Source: Microbacterium sp. SORGH_AS_0862 (GTDB taxonomy: Bacteria > Actinomycetota > Actinomycetes > Actinomycetales > Microbacteriaceae). From it: DNA of 64,000 nt. Location: positions 558,001 through 622,000 of the forward strand of contig NZ_JAUTAY010000001.1 in NCBI RefSeq assembly GCF_030818795.1. The letters run 5' to 3'. Below the pieces are notes generated by a model, which saw nothing but the letters and a program-made list of their open reading frames with translations, was not told the DNA's origin and searched no databases. The translations under genes were made by a program, and so were the position numbers. This document shows, piece after piece, positions 26,473-34,763 of the stretch (its first letter is position 1; each line of letters begins with the position of its first letter).

Positions 26473-26718
26473 TCAGTGATGAGTCGCCTGTGCGGCGCGG
26501 AGCCGCTCGAGAACCTGGTCGCGGAGCTTGTCGGGCGCCGTCTCCTTGCACGCGCGCGCGACGACCTCGGTGAGCGTGGTCGCGACGAGCGCCTCATCGC
26601 GGCACTCCGCGCATGTCTCGAGGTGCTCGCGGATGTCGCTGTGCTCGACGTGGCACATCTCGTTGCGGAGATACTCCTCGAGGTCGCGCCGGGCCTTCTC
26701 GCAGCCGCAGTCGGTCAT
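26473..26718 (-). CDS. rsrA: Zinc-containing anti-sigma factor of the RsrA/RshA type
   Basis: An 81-aa zinc-binding anti-sigma protein that holds SigR until disulfide stress oxidises its cysteines. The ZAS motif H-x3-C-x2-C is visible as [12 protein letters not shown] (residues about 32-43), with additional N-terminal Cys residues ([15 protein letters not shown]) typical of the mycothiol-system anti-sigma. The ATG overlaps the sigR stop by 4 nt (ATGA), ensuring near-equal synthesis of sigma and anti-sigma. Confidence 0.9.
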   Translation of the reverse strand: MTDCGCEKARRDLEEYLRNEMCHVEHSDIREHLETCAECRDEALVATTLTEVVARACKETAPDKLRDQVLERLRAAQATHH

Positions 26719-27371
26719 TTCTTGCTCCTGGGTGCAGACGAGGCGATGCCCCGTTCCTTCGCGTAGTCGGCGAGCAGGTCACGAAGCATGCGCCGGCCTC
26801 GGTGCAGGCGGCTCATGACCGTGCCGATGGGGGTCTTCATGATGTCGGCGATCTCCTGGTAGGCGAAACCTTCGACGTCGGCGAGGTACACCGCCAACCG
26901 GAAGTCCTCGGGAATCGATTGCAGCGCTTCTTTCACGATCGACGCCGGCATGTGATCGATCGCCTCCGCCTCGGCGGAACGGGTGCTGGTGGCGGTGGTC
27001 GACTCTGCGCCCCCGAGCTGCCAGTCCTCGAGGTCGTCGATGGCGCCCTGATAGGGCTCGCGCTGCTTCTTGCGATACACGTTGATGTACGTGTTCGTCA
27101 GGATGCGGTACAGCCAGGCCTTCAGATTCGTTCCCTGCGTGAACGTCGCCCATGAGGAGAACGCCTTGACGAAGGTCTCCTGCACGAGATCCGCTGCATC
27201 CGAGGGGTTGCGCGTCATGCGCATCGCAGCCGCGTACAGCTGGTCCATGAACGGCAGCGCCTGCTCCTCGAACTGAGAGCGGGTGTCCACGGCAGAGCTG
27301 GTGTCATCCATCGTGGGCAATCCTACGCGTTGCCCACGAGCGGCCTTCGGGCGCTCGAGCACGGCATTCAT
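26715..27371 (-). CDS. sigR: RNA polymerase ECF sigma factor SigR/SigH
   Basis: A 218-aa group-4 sigma factor for the thiol-oxidative stress response. Region 2 covers residues about 45-110 ([35 protein letters not shown]) and region 4 about 155-205 ([42 protein letters not shown]). ATG 27371 follows GAAGGA at about 8 nt; a later in-frame ATG (MDDTSS) is possible but its upstream region lacks a ribosome binding site. A near-perfect SigR promoter at 27417-27442 shows autoregulation. rsrA overlaps its stop. Confidence 0.93.
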   Translation of the reverse strand: MNAVLERPKAARGQRVGLPTMDDTSSAVDTRSQFEEQALPFMDQLYAAAMRMTRNPSDAADLVQETFVKAFSSWATFTQGTNLKAWLYRILTNTYINVYRKKQREPYQGAIDDLEDWQLGGAESTTATSTRSAEAEAIDHMPASIVKEALQSIPEDFRLAVYLADVEGFAYQEIADIMKTPIGTVMSRLHRGRRMLRDLLADYAKERGIASSAPRSKK

Positions 27372-27408
27372 ACGCGTCCTTCCTTCACCGTCGATCGGAA
27401 CGGTTCAG

Positions 27409-27414
27409 TAGGGT
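27409..27414 (+). promoter_or_regulatory. -10 hexamer TAGGGT of leaderless promoter (aroA)
   Basis: TAGGGT ends 7 nt before ATG 27422. It overlaps the region where the divergent SigR-dependent promoter has its -10, so the two promoters may interfere. Confidence 0.5.
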
Positions 27415-27416
27415 GG

Positions 27417-27442
27417 AACCGATGAGCGACGAGCGCTATTCC
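27417..27442 (-). promoter_or_regulatory. SigR-type promoter GGAAT-N18-GTT in front of sigR
   Basis: On the minus strand GGAAT (27438-27442) is followed by exactly 18 nt and GTT (27417-27419), matching the SigR/SigH consensus. The -35 lies inside the first codons of the divergent aroA. Transcription would begin about 40 nt upstream of the sigR ATG. Confidence 0.7.
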
Positions 27443-28750
27443 CCCGATCTCGCCGGCTGGGCCGCACCGAGCGCGCCCGCGGCGATGCGGGCGATCGTCC
27501 ACGTGCCCGGCTCCAAGTCGCTGACCAACCGCGAACTGGTCCTCGCAGCCCTGGCCGACGGCCCCGGCATCCTGCGCGCACCGTTGCACTCCGACGACTC
27601 GGCGCGGATGCTCGACGCCCTCGCGGCCCTCGGTGTGGGTATCGAACGGATCGAAGGGTCGGGTCCCTTCGGCGACGACCTCAGGATCACGCCCGCGACC
27701 ACCGCTCCCGCCGACGTCGTCGTGGACTGCGGCCAGGCCGGCACCGTCATGCGCTTCGTCACCCCGATGGCCGGCTTCGCACGGGGCGACGTGACCGTCA
27801 CGGCTCACGAGAGCGCGCTGCACCGTCCGATGGGCGAGATGATCCGAACGCTCCGCGAGGTCGGTGTCGACATCGACGACGCAGGCACATGGTCCCTGCC
27901 CTTCCTCGTCCGAGGGCGCGGGCACGTGCGCGGCGGCGAGGTGACGATCGACGCGAGCGCGTCGAGCCAGTTCGTGTCCGGCCTCCTGCTGTCGGCGGCG
28001 CGCTTCGACGTGGGACTCCACTTGCGCCACGAGGGCGCGCGTCTGCCCTCGATCCCCCACATCGATATGACCGTGGAGTCGCTCGCGCATCGCGGCGTGC
28101 ACGTGGAGCGCCCGGCACCGGGCGAGTGGATCGTCCCGCCCGGATCGATTCGCGCGAAGGACATCGCGATCGAACCCGACCTCTCCAACGCGGCTCCGTT
28201 CCTCGCGGCCGCACTGATCACCGGCGGCGAGGTCACCGTCGGCGGATGGCCCGCGCACTCGACGCAGCCGGGCGCTCAGCTGCCGGAGCTGCTGGGCGCA
28301 TTCGGAGCGCGAAGCAGCCGCCGCCACGGAGACCTGACGGTCACCGGCGGCGACGCCATCACCGGTGTCGATCTCGATCTCTCGGCAGTGGGAGAGCTCG
28401 CGCCGACTCTGGTGGGACTGGCCCTGCTGGCCGATGCACCCTCCACCTTCGTGGGCATCGGCCACCTGCGCGGCCACGAGACCGATCGCCTCGCGGCGCT
28501 CGTGCACAACGTCCGCGCCCTCGGTGGCGATGCCGAAGAGCTCGAAGACGGCATCCGCGTCGCCCCCCGGCCTCTCTCCGGCGGACTCTGGCGCGCGTTC
28601 CACGATCACCGCATGGCCACCACCGGTGCATTGGTGGGGCTCGCTGTACCGGGAGTCGTCGTCGACGACATCGGCACGACGGCCAAGACCATGCCCGAGT
28701 TCCCGGAGCTGTGGGAGCGCATGCTCGCGGGCACGGAGTCCGCCGGGTGA
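27422..28750 (+). CDS. aroA: 3-phosphoshikimate 1-carboxyvinyltransferase (EPSP synthase)
   Basis: Transfers the enolpyruvyl group of PEP to shikimate-3-phosphate, sixth step of the chorismate pathway. The 442-aa protein has the N-terminal VPGSKSLTNRELVLAAL, DCGQAGTVMRFVTPMAG (PEP site), SSQFVSGLLL and the C-terminal FHDHRMATTGALVGL. ATG 27422 is 7 nt after a TAGGGT hexamer (leaderless); the GTG at 27413 in the same frame would place the start within 0-1 nt of that hexamer. rsgA overlaps its stop (GTGA). Confidence 0.95.
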   Translation: MSDERYSPDLAGWAAPSAPAAMRAIVHVPGSKSLTNRELVLAALADGPGILRAPLHSDDSARMLDALAALGVGIERIEGSGPFGDDLRITPATTAPADVVVDCGQAGTVMRFVTPMAGFARGDVTVTAHESALHRPMGEMIRTLREVGVDIDDAGTWSLPFLVRGRGHVRGGEVTIDASASSQFVSGLLLSAARFDVGLHLRHEGARLPSIPHIDMTVESLAHRGVHVERPAPGEWIVPPGSIRAKDIAIEPDLSNAAPFLAAALITGGEVTVGGWPAHSTQPGAQLPELLGAFGARSSRRHGDLTVTGGDAITGVDLDLSAVGELAPTLVGLALLADAPSTFVGIGHLRGHETDRLAALVHNVRALGGDAEELEDGIRVAPRPLSGGLWRAFHDHRMATTGALVGLAVPGVVVDDIGTTAKTMPEFPELWERMLAGTESAG

Positions 28751-29790
28751 GCTGGCTTCCCCCGGACGACGACGAGGACGACCTCGCCTACGACGAGTCC
28801 GCCTTCCGCGCACGGCCGAACCCCAAAGCGAACAGGCCGCGCACCAAGCGCAGACCGGCTCACGCCGACGCACGCATCGCGCGAGTGCTCGGCGTGGACC
28901 GCGGGCGCTACCAGGTGCTCGTGGACGAGGACGAGTCCACCGAACGCGAGATCGTGGCCACTCGCGCACGGGAGCTGCGACGCACCCCCATCGTCACGGG
29001 AGACCGTGCCCGCGTGGTCGGGGACGTGAGCGGGACGGAGGGCACGCTCTCACGGATCGTGGGCATCGAGGACCGCACCACCCTCCTCCGACGCAGCGCC
29101 GACGACACCGACCAGGTGGAGCGCGTCGTGGTCGCCAACGCCGACCAGATGCTCGTCGTGGTGGCTGCCGCGGACCCCGAGCCGCGAGCGCGCCTGGTCG
29201 ACCGCTATCTGATCGCCGCGCTCGACGCGGGGATCCGGCCGCTTCTCGTGGTGACCAAGACCGACCTCGCAGACCCGGCCCCGTTCCTGTCGCACTTCGA
29301 CGGCATCGACTTCGAAGTCTTCACGAGCGCCCGCGGCGAGATGCCGGTCGAGCGCATCGGCGCAGCCCTGATCGGACACTCGACCGTGTTCGTCGGCCAT
29401 TCCGGCGTCGGCAAATCGACGCTCGTGAACGCGCTCGTGCCGGGCGCGGGGCGGGCGACCGGCCACGTCAACGAGGTCACCGGACGCGGGCGTCACACCT
29501 CGAGCTCGACGGTGTCGCTGCGCTATCGGGGCGACGGGGGATCCGGCTGGGTCATCGACACACCGGGCGTCCGCTCCTTCGGCCTCGGCCATGTGGATCC
29601 CGCGAACATCCTGCGCGCCTTCACCGACCTGGCCGCTGTCGCCGAGGACTGCCCCCGGGGGTGCACCCACCTGCCCGACGCCCCGGACTGCGCCATCATC
29701 GCTGCGGTCGCCGAGGGGAAGCTGGGCCCGAGCGGTCCCGCCCGCTTGGACTCCTTGCAGCGACTGCTGACCACGTTCGGGGGCCGCTGA
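28747..29790 (+). CDS. rsgA: Ribosome small-subunit-dependent GTPase A
   Basis: A 347-aa circularly permuted GTPase that matures the 30S ribosomal subunit. An N-terminal OB-like domain is followed by the permuted G motifs: G4 VVTKTDL, then G1 VGHSGVGKSTLVNAL, G2 RGRHTSS, G3 DTPGV, and the zinc domain with CPRGCTHLPDAPDC. The GTG start at 28747 overlaps the aroA stop by 4 nt (GTGA). The N-terminus carries an acidic stretch (PDDDEDDL) followed by a basic one, as in actinobacterial homologs. The aroA-rsgA pairing is also seen in mycobacteria. Confidence 0.93.
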   Translation: MSWLPPDDDEDDLAYDESAFRARPNPKANRPRTKRRPAHADARIARVLGVDRGRYQVLVDEDESTEREIVATRARELRRTPIVTGDRARVVGDVSGTEGTLSRIVGIEDRTTLLRRSADDTDQVERVVVANADQMLVVVAAADPEPRARLVDRYLIAALDAGIRPLLVVTKTDLADPAPFLSHFDGIDFEVFTSARGEMPVERIGAALIGHSTVFVGHSGVGKSTLVNALVPGAGRATGHVNEVTGRGRHTSSSTVSLRYRGDGGSGWVIDTPGVRSFGLGHVDPANILRAFTDLAAVAEDCPRGCTHLPDAPDCAIIAAVAEGKLGPSGPARLDSLQRLLTTFGGR

Positions 29791-29795
29791 GCGCC

Positions 29796-29801
29796 TACGC
29801 T
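29796..29801 (+). promoter_or_regulatory. -10 hexamer TACGCT of leaderless promoter (bcp)
   Basis: TACGCT ends 6 nt before ATG 29808, just behind the rsgA stop codon. No ribosome binding site. Confidence 0.5.
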
Positions 29802-29807
29802 GGAATC

Positions 29808-30278
29808 ATGACTCAGCTGCAGCCCGGCGACCTCGCCCCCGACTTCACCCTCCACGACCAGGACGGCGACGCCGTCTCGCTCGAGGAGTTCCGCGGCCGA
29901 CCCGTCATCCTCTACTTCTATCCCGCGGCGATGACCCCGGGGTGCACGACCGAGGCGTGCGACTTCCGCGACAACCTCTCGTCGCTCACCGCAGCCGGGT
30001 ACACCGTGCTCGGCGTCTCACGGGACTCGTCCGAGAAGCTCCGGGCGTTCCGTGAGCGCGACGGCCTCACCTTCCCGCTGCTGTCCGACCCCGATCACGC
30101 CGTGCACGACGCCTACGGCGCGTGGGGCGAGAAGACGAACTACGGCAAGACCGTCGAGGGAGTGCTCCGCTCGACGTTCGTGCTCGACGCCGACGGACGC
30201 ATCGAGCAGGCGCTCTACAACGTCAAGGCCACCGGCCACGTCGCCCGACTCCGCAAGCTCCTCGGTATCGACGGCTGA
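29808..30278 (+). CDS. bcp: Thiol peroxidase, Bcp/PrxQ-type peroxiredoxin
   Basis: A 156-aa cytoplasmic peroxiredoxin reducing peroxides using thioredoxin-like donors. The peroxidatic motif is YFYPAAMTPGCTTEACDFRD: the first Cys is peroxidatic and the second, five residues later, resolving, as in the PrxQ subgroup. The TxxC and the Arg in VLRSTFVLD complete the active site. ATG 29808 is supported by TACGCT 6 nt upstream. It lies 17 nt after rsgA and convergent with a small membrane gene. Confidence 0.93.
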   Translation: MTQLQPGDLAPDFTLHDQDGDAVSLEEFRGRPVILYFYPAAMTPGCTTEACDFRDNLSSLTAAGYTVLGVSRDSSEKLRAFRERDGLTFPLLSDPDHAVHDAYGAWGEKTNYGKTVEGVLRSTFVLDADGRIEQALYNVKATGHVARLRKLLGIDG

Positions 30279-30281
30279 GGA

Positions 30282-30671
30282 TCAGTCCTCGCGCCGGGCG
30301 TTCTGCGCCGCCCGGCGCGCCGCCGAGATCAGAAGCACGAGCACGATCAACGCGGGAACGCCCAGCTGGAGCCCGTTGAGCGGGTGTCCGTACGTCCCCG
30401 TCACGGCTCCGATCGCGACAGCGAGCACCAGCAGCTGGACCACGATGCCCCCCGAGCGACCGATCGATCGGCCGCGCGCCGCCGCGACGCCGAATGCGAC
30501 GACCAGCGCGGCACCGAGAAGCGTCAGCACGATCAGTGCGATCGCCGTCGCCGTGGATGCGGTGTCGCCTTGCGCGAGTGCGATCAGCTGCCAGACCGCG
30601 AGCCCCGCGAGCGAGACGCCTTCCAGGACCACGAGTCCACCCGCCACCAGGCTCAGCAGGTCGTTTCGCAT
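30282..30671 (-). CDS. Small unknown membrane protein (four helices)
   Basis: A 129-aa protein with four hydrophobic segments and a basic C-terminus (SAARRAAQNARRED). Not recognised as a named family. ATG 30671 is chosen because GGAG lies 6-7 nt upstream; a longer in-frame ATG start (150 aa) would add a polar N-terminus without a ribosome binding site. Its 3' end contains an 11-bp inverted repeat (30290-30319) that could terminate the convergent bcp transcript. Function unknown. Confidence 0.6.
   Translation of the reverse strand: MRNDLLSLVAGGLVVLEGVSLAGLAVWQLIALAQGDTASTATAIALIVLTLLGAALVVAFGVAAARGRSIGRSGGIVVQLLVLAVAIGAVTGTYGHPLNGLQLGVPALIVLVLLISAARRAAQNARRED
30290..30319 (+). terminator. Possible bcp terminator inside the 3' end of the opposing gene
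   Basis: Arms 30290-30300 and 30309-30319 are perfect 11-bp complements (CGCGCCGGGCG / CGCCCGGCGCG) with an 8-nt loop, 11 nt after the bcp stop. It also encodes the Arg/Ala-rich tail of the opposite gene, so the repeat could be a by-product of codon use. Confidence 0.4.
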
Positions 30672-30916
30672 GACATCTCCGGAGTTGTGGGATCGGACAG
30701 TATTCGGGCGCATGCGTTTGGTGACGGGACACAAAACAACCGGTGAACCCTTGATTCACCCTGGTGACTATGGAACGATTGACGACGTCGTGTGCTCCCA
30801 CAGCGGCGTGGGGCGAGCTGAAGCTCGCACATCACACAGGGTACCGGACCCCGATCCGGGCTCTTTCACAACCCACCCGTTCTGACCTTTTTCCGACGCC
30901 TGAGGAGCAACATCAC

Positions 30917-31165
30917 ATGGATTGGCGCGACAAATCAGCCTGCCTGACCGTAGACCCGGAGCTGTTCTTCCCGGTCGGCAACACCGGTCCGGCAGTCGAC
31001 CAGATCGAGAAGGCCAAATCCGTGTGCGCGCGTTGCACCGTCACGGAGATCTGCCTGCAGTACGCCCTCGAGACCGGCCAGGACTCGGGCGTCTGGGGAG
31101 GCCTCTCCGAGGATGAGCGCCGCGCCCTCAAGCGTCGCGCCGCGCGCGCCCGTCGCGCTTCCTGA
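30917..31165 (+). CDS. whiB1: WhiB-family iron-sulfur regulator, WhiB1-type
   Basis: An 82-aa [4Fe-4S] transcription regulator that binds region 4 of the primary sigma factor. The four cluster cysteines are at residues 9, 37, 40 and 46 (SAC; SVCARC; EIC), the same spacing as mycobacterial WhiB1, followed by the turn GVWGGLSEDE and a basic tail KRRAARARRAS. ATG 30917 has GAGGAG 9 nt upstream. The 182-nt upstream spacer suggests a regulated leader. It neighbours pdtaS as in M. tuberculosis (Rv3219-Rv3220c). Confidence 0.93.
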   Translation: MDWRDKSACLTVDPELFFPVGNTGPAVDQIEKAKSVCARCTVTEICLQYALETGQDSGVWGGLSEDERRALKRRAARARRAS

Positions 31166-31189
31166 GCGCACGGAATCGCATTTCAACTC

Positions 31190-31236
31190 CGCATCCGCCG
31201 TTCCGGCGCCCACGGGCGCCAGGTGCGGCGGATGCG
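31190..31236. terminator. Nested hairpin between convergent whiB1 and pdtaS
   Basis: Outer arms 31190-31200 and 31226-31236 (CGCATCCGCCG / CGGCGGATGCG) are perfect 11-bp complements. An inner stem, 31205-31211 with 31214-31220 (GGCGCCC / GGGCGCC), sits inside. It lies between two stop codons, consistent with bidirectional termination. Confidence 0.65.
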
Positions 31237-31242
31237 TCGTTC

Positions 31243-32736
31243 TCACACCTCGCCGCGGTCGATGTAGCGCAACGGGATGTCGATCGTGACCTCGGTGCCG
31301 CGACCCATGATCGTGTGCCAGTCGATCGTGCCGCCCAGCTCGCCCTGGATCAGGGTGCGCACGATCTGCGTGCCCAGCCCGCGGCCCACCTGACCTTCGG
31401 GAAGGCCGACGCCGGTGTCGCGGACCCGGACCTCGAGGTTGTCCTCGGACCTCTCCGCAGCGATCTCCACCTCGCCCTCCTGCCCCGCCAGGCCGTGCTC
31501 GACCGCGTTGGTGACGAGTTCGGTCAGGGCGAGCGCCAGCGGCGTCGCGTACTCGCTGGGCAGGGTTCCGAACGAACCGGTCTTGCGGGTGCGGGCCCGC
31601 GTCGTGGGCGCGGCCGCCACCTCGGCCACGAGCTTCAGCACGCGTGAGAAGACCTCGTCGAAGTCGACGTTCTGCGTGAGGCCCTCCGACAGAGTGTCGT
31701 GCACCACGGCGATCGCCGACACGCGCCGCGTGGCGTGCGTGAGGGCGTCGCGGGCCTCGTCCGAGTGTGTGCGACGGGCTTGGATGCGCAGCAGCGAGGC
31801 GACGGTCTGCAGGTTGTTCTTGACCCGGTGGTGGATCTCACGGATCGTCGCGTCCTTGGTGATCAGCTCCTGGTCGCGGTGACGCAGCTCGGTCACGTCG
31901 CGGCACAGCACGATCGCACCGATGCGGTTGCCGTGATCGCGCAACGGAATGGCGCGCAGCGCCACCGTGACCCCCCTGGCCTCGATGTCCACGCGCCACG
32001 GCGCGCGGCCGGTGGCGACGACGGGCAGCGACTCGTCGAACTGCCGCTTCTCGGGGAGGATCTGCGTGATGACCTCCACGAGCGGCTCGCCCTCGAGCTC
32101 GTCCTCGAATCCCATCCGGTAGAACGCGGAGAGCGCATTCGGGCTCGCGAACGTCGTGAGTCCGTCCACGTCGATCCGGATGAGGCCGTCGGACGCACGG
32201 GGCGCACCTCGGCGCGGTGACGCGGGTGCGGCGACGTCGGGGAACTCGCCCGTCGCCACCATTCCGAACAGGTCGTCGGCGCAGTCGTTGAAGGTGATCT
32301 GCTGACGCGACGGCGTGCGGGCCTCTCCGAGGTTCGTGTGACGCGTGAGGACGCCGAGGACGCGGGCGTGCGAATCCGCCCCCGAGCGGGCGCGGACGAC
32401 GGGCACGGCGCGCACGCGCGTGGGGGTCTCCTCGAACCAGTCCGGCGACGCGGAATCCACGATGCGACCGGTGGTGAAGGCCTCGCGCACCTGGGCGCGC
32501 CACTGGGGTCGCACACGGTCGCCCACGATGTCGCGGTAGAAGAGCGTCGCCGCGCCGGAGGGACGCGTGTGCGCGACGGCGATGAAGGAGTCGTCCTCCG
32601 TGGGCACCCACAGCACGATGTCCGCGAAGGCGAGATCCGCCAGGAGCTGTCCGTCTCCGGCGAGCCGGTGCAGCCACTCCACATCTGCGGGATCGGAGAA
32701 GCCGTGCGCGTAGACGAGATCGCTGAGGGTCGACAC
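31243..32736 (-). CDS. pdtaS: Sensor histidine kinase, PdtaS-type (HisKA_2)
   Basis: A 497-aa cytosolic sensor kinase. Residues 1-150 resemble the GAF-like N-terminal domain, about 185-290 a PAS domain (ASPNALSAFYRMGFED), then the HisKA_2 phospho-acceptor TIREIHHRVKNNLQTVASLL (His) and an HATPase with LTELVTNAVEHGL and DTGVGLPEGQ. In mycobacteria PdtaS phosphorylates the RNA-binding antiterminator PdtaR; no pdtaR is in this window. GTG 32736 is chosen over GTG 32739 because TAGGGT ends 6 nt before the former. It lies 6-9 nt after the CpaE-like gene and may be both co-transcribed and independently started. Confidence 0.9.
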   Translation of the reverse strand: MSTLSDLVYAHGFSDPADVEWLHRLAGDGQLLADLAFADIVLWVPTEDDSFIAVAHTRPSGAATLFYRDIVGDRVRPQWRAQVREAFTTGRIVDSASPDWFEETPTRVRAVPVVRARSGADSHARVLGVLTRHTNLGEARTPSRQQITFNDCADDLFGMVATGEFPDVAAPASPRRGAPRASDGLIRIDVDGLTTFASPNALSAFYRMGFEDELEGEPLVEVITQILPEKRQFDESLPVVATGRAPWRVDIEARGVTVALRAIPLRDHGNRIGAIVLCRDVTELRHRDQELITKDATIREIHHRVKNNLQTVASLLRIQARRTHSDEARDALTHATRRVSAIAVVHDTLSEGLTQNVDFDEVFSRVLKLVAEVAAAPTTRARTRKTGSFGTLPSEYATPLALALTELVTNAVEHGLAGQEGEVEIAAERSEDNLEVRVRDTGVGLPEGQVGRGLGTQIVRTLIQGELGGTIDWHTIMGRGTEVTIDIPLRYIDRGEV

Positions 32737-32742
32737 CACTCC

Positions 32743-32748
32743 ACCCTA
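32743..32748 (-). promoter_or_regulatory. -10 hexamer TAGGGT (pdtaS), overlapping the previous gene's stop
   Basis: TAGGGT on the minus strand, 6 nt before GTG 32736, overlapping the last codons of the CpaE-like gene. It could give a leaderless pdtaS mRNA from within the operon. Confidence 0.45.
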
Positions 32749-34026
32749 TGCGGAGGCGGCCCACCGTTCGTGCGGGCTTCGACCGCTGCGGCGTTCGCGT
32801 CGGGTGGTCGCGACGGGCGTCGGAGGCAGCAGCGCCTCCCCGACGATCCGGCGGATGGCGGAGACCATCGCCGACCGACCGGCGACCTCGGCGGCCGGCC
32901 GTGCGGCGAGCATCGCTGCATCCGCCGCCCTGCGGTCCTCCGGCACGAACCACATCTCGCGGATGTCGGCGTAGCGCTCCAGCGTGCGACGGAGCTGTCC
33001 GCGGGCATCGATGCCGACACCGCCGCGGCGGAGCCGGTTCACGACGACCGTCAGCGGCGTGGATCCCACGATCGCCCGCAGCTCCCCCACCGACCGCAGG
33101 AATCGCGCGACGGAGACCGGATCGGCGGCGAGGACCGCCACGATGTGATCGGCGCTCTCGAGCGCGGCCAGTGTCGCCGCGTTCCGGCGGGGCCCGGAGA
33201 CCACATCGCTCACGATCTCTTCGTCCCGCTCCAGCGATGCGGCGACGTCCACCACGGTGTGCTCGGCCCATCCGGCGCAGGCGGCGAGCGCGGCACGCAC
33301 GCGCTTCTCGCTGAGCTCCGGCCACCTCGACGGGCGGTTGAGACCGGTCAGCACGTCGACATCGGCGCCGCCGAGAGCCACCGCGATGCGCTGGAGCTCG
33401 ACGTCGTCCAATGCATCCAGCTCGGCCTGGCGACAGGCGACCGCGAATCCGGGCCCCTCGTCGGGCAGGCCGAGGGCCATGGCCAGGGAGGGCGCGTGGG
33501 CGTCCGCATCCACCAGAGCCACGTGACGCCCGCCGCGGGCGAGCTCGGCGGCGAGGCCCACCGCGATGGTGGATCGCCCGGGAGCACCGTGCGGCCCCCA
33601 GACGGCGACCAGGCGCGGGCCGGGGACAGCGGGTCGGATGCTCACGGGCGATGCGGACGCCGTGGCGAGGGCGGCCGCCGCATCCCGGGCCGAGCCGGTC
33701 ACCGGAACGGGAGAGGAGAGCCCGAAGGCGGCGGCGAGACGAGCGGCGCCCGCATCATCGCCGAGCGGGAGGATGCGCACACCACGGGCGTCCGCGAGGG
33801 CGACGGTGTGAGCGGTCAGCTGCTCGACGCGCGCGGCGAGCACCAGAGCGTCGGCCGCGCCGAGGAGTGCTTCCAGTTCCGCATCCGGCCCATGACCGAA
33901 CGCGACCGTGGCCGCGAACCTGTCGGGAGGATAGATCGCGACCTCGGCGGCGCCCTCGAGGAGGAGCTGCTCCCGCAGTCCGAGAGCGAACGGCCTCGGG
34001 AGGACGAGCACCACGCGCGCGATCAC
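32746..34026 (-). CDS. MinD/CpaE-like P-loop ATPase
   Basis: A 426-aa protein. The N-terminal 130 residues form a receiver-like or septum-site-like domain (VVLVLPRPFALGLREQLL), followed by a MinD/ParA-type ATPase from about residue 155: deviant Walker A VWGPHGAPGRSTIAVGLAAE (G-x4-[GR]-S/T with the Lys replaced by Arg), DADAHAPSLAM, and a switch-like VVDVAASLERDEE. This architecture matches TadZ/CpaE pilus-localisation ATPases, but no tad secretion genes lie nearby. The missing signature Lys makes canonical ATP hydrolysis doubtful. GTG 34026 overlaps the SAF gene's stop (GTGA). Confidence 0.75.
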   Translation of the reverse strand: MIARVVLVLPRPFALGLREQLLLEGAAEVAIYPPDRFAATVAFGHGPDAELEALLGAADALVLAARVEQLTAHTVALADARGVRILPLGDDAGAARLAAAFGLSSPVPVTGSARDAAAALATASASPVSIRPAVPGPRLVAVWGPHGAPGRSTIAVGLAAELARGGRHVALVDADAHAPSLAMALGLPDEGPGFAVACRQAELDALDDVELQRIAVALGGADVDVLTGLNRPSRWPELSEKRVRAALAACAGWAEHTVVDVAASLERDEEIVSDVVSGPRRNAATLAALESADHIVAVLAADPVSVARFLRSVGELRAIVGSTPLTVVVNRLRRGGVGIDARGQLRRTLERYADIREMWFVPEDRRAADAAMLAARPAAEVAGRSAMVSAIRRIVGEALLPPTPVATTRRERRSGRSPHERWAASA

Positions 34027-34649
34027 GACACCCCCTGCGCCGGGACCACCGACAGCGTCGCCTCCCCCGCGAGCGCCGACAGCACGTCCGCCACGGACTC
34101 GCGCGGCACGACGAGTTCGATGGATGGTGCCGCGGCCGCCATCACAGAGTCGCTGCTTGGAAGAGCCGCGACCGCCGCATCGGCGACGAGGATGCGGGGA
34201 GCCTGCCGGACGCCCTCGCCGTCGAGCGGCGCGGCCCAGACCTCCACGGGCGTCCCGACCTCGACGGAGGCGGGGATAGCGGTGCTGCTGGGGACGACGA
34301 TCGCAGTGGTGCGCACTTCGGACGCGGCACCCACGGCGGCCGCGGGGATGAGTTCGCCGGCGGGGATCGTTCTTGTCACCACGGCGTCCGGCGGGAGCGT
34401 GTCGCCCGACGCGTAGGCGCCCTCGAGCGACCCGAGCGCGACGTCGACGACGCGCAGCTCCGAGGGCGAGATGCTCTCGCCGGGCAGCAGAGTTCGCGTC
34501 GCGGCGTACACCGGGACGGTCTGCCGCGAGGATGCGACGACGAACCAGACGCCGGCGATGGAGACGAGGACGAGCACGACGCCGATCACGAAGCGCGCGT
34601 CCGCCCACAGTGCGCGGGGGCGCTGGCGGGGCGCGACCTGAGCTGTCAT
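34023..34649 (-). CDS. SAF-domain protein (CpaB/RcpC-like), membrane anchored
   Basis: A 208-aa protein with a single N-terminal hydrophobic segment (FVIGVVLVLVSIAGVWFVVA, residues about 20-40) and a SAF domain: VPVYAATRTLLPGESISPSEL followed by DAVVTRTIPAGELI. SAF proteins of the CpaB/RcpC group assist Flp/Tad pilus assembly, and the next gene is CpaE-like, so the two probably work together. ATG 34649 is favoured because it starts near the basic stretch before the helix; ATG 34658 is also possible and neither has a clear ribosome binding site. Confidence 0.75.
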   Translation of the reverse strand: MTAQVAPRQRPRALWADARFVIGVVLVLVSIAGVWFVVASSRQTVPVYAATRTLLPGESISPSELRVVDVALGSLEGAYASGDTLPPDAVVTRTIPAGELIPAAAVGAASEVRTTAIVVPSSTAIPASVEVGTPVEVWAAPLDGEGVRQAPRILVADAAVAALPSSDSVMAAAAPSIELVVPRESVADVLSALAGEATLSVVPAQGVS

Positions 34650-34750
34650 GGCGTACATGCTGACCGAGGCGGTGTCGGGCCGTCGGATCTTATCCACAGC
34701 GCTCTTATCCACATGGCGTGCCACCGCGCCGAGGTGTCGGAACGGCACCG

Positions 34751-34756
34751 CATAAT
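34751..34756 (+). promoter_or_regulatory. -10 hexamer CATAAT of leaderless promoter
   Basis: CATAAT ends 7 nt before ATG 34764 of the helix-turn-helix gene; no ribosome binding site is present. Confidence 0.5.
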
Positions 34757-34763
34757 TGAGGGC

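Noticed and set aside
27312..27338. 9-bp dyad (CGTGGGCAA/TTGCCCACG) between two possible sigR starts as an operator
   Set aside because: It falls within the sigR coding region if ATG 27371 is used; I could not connect it to a known regulator.
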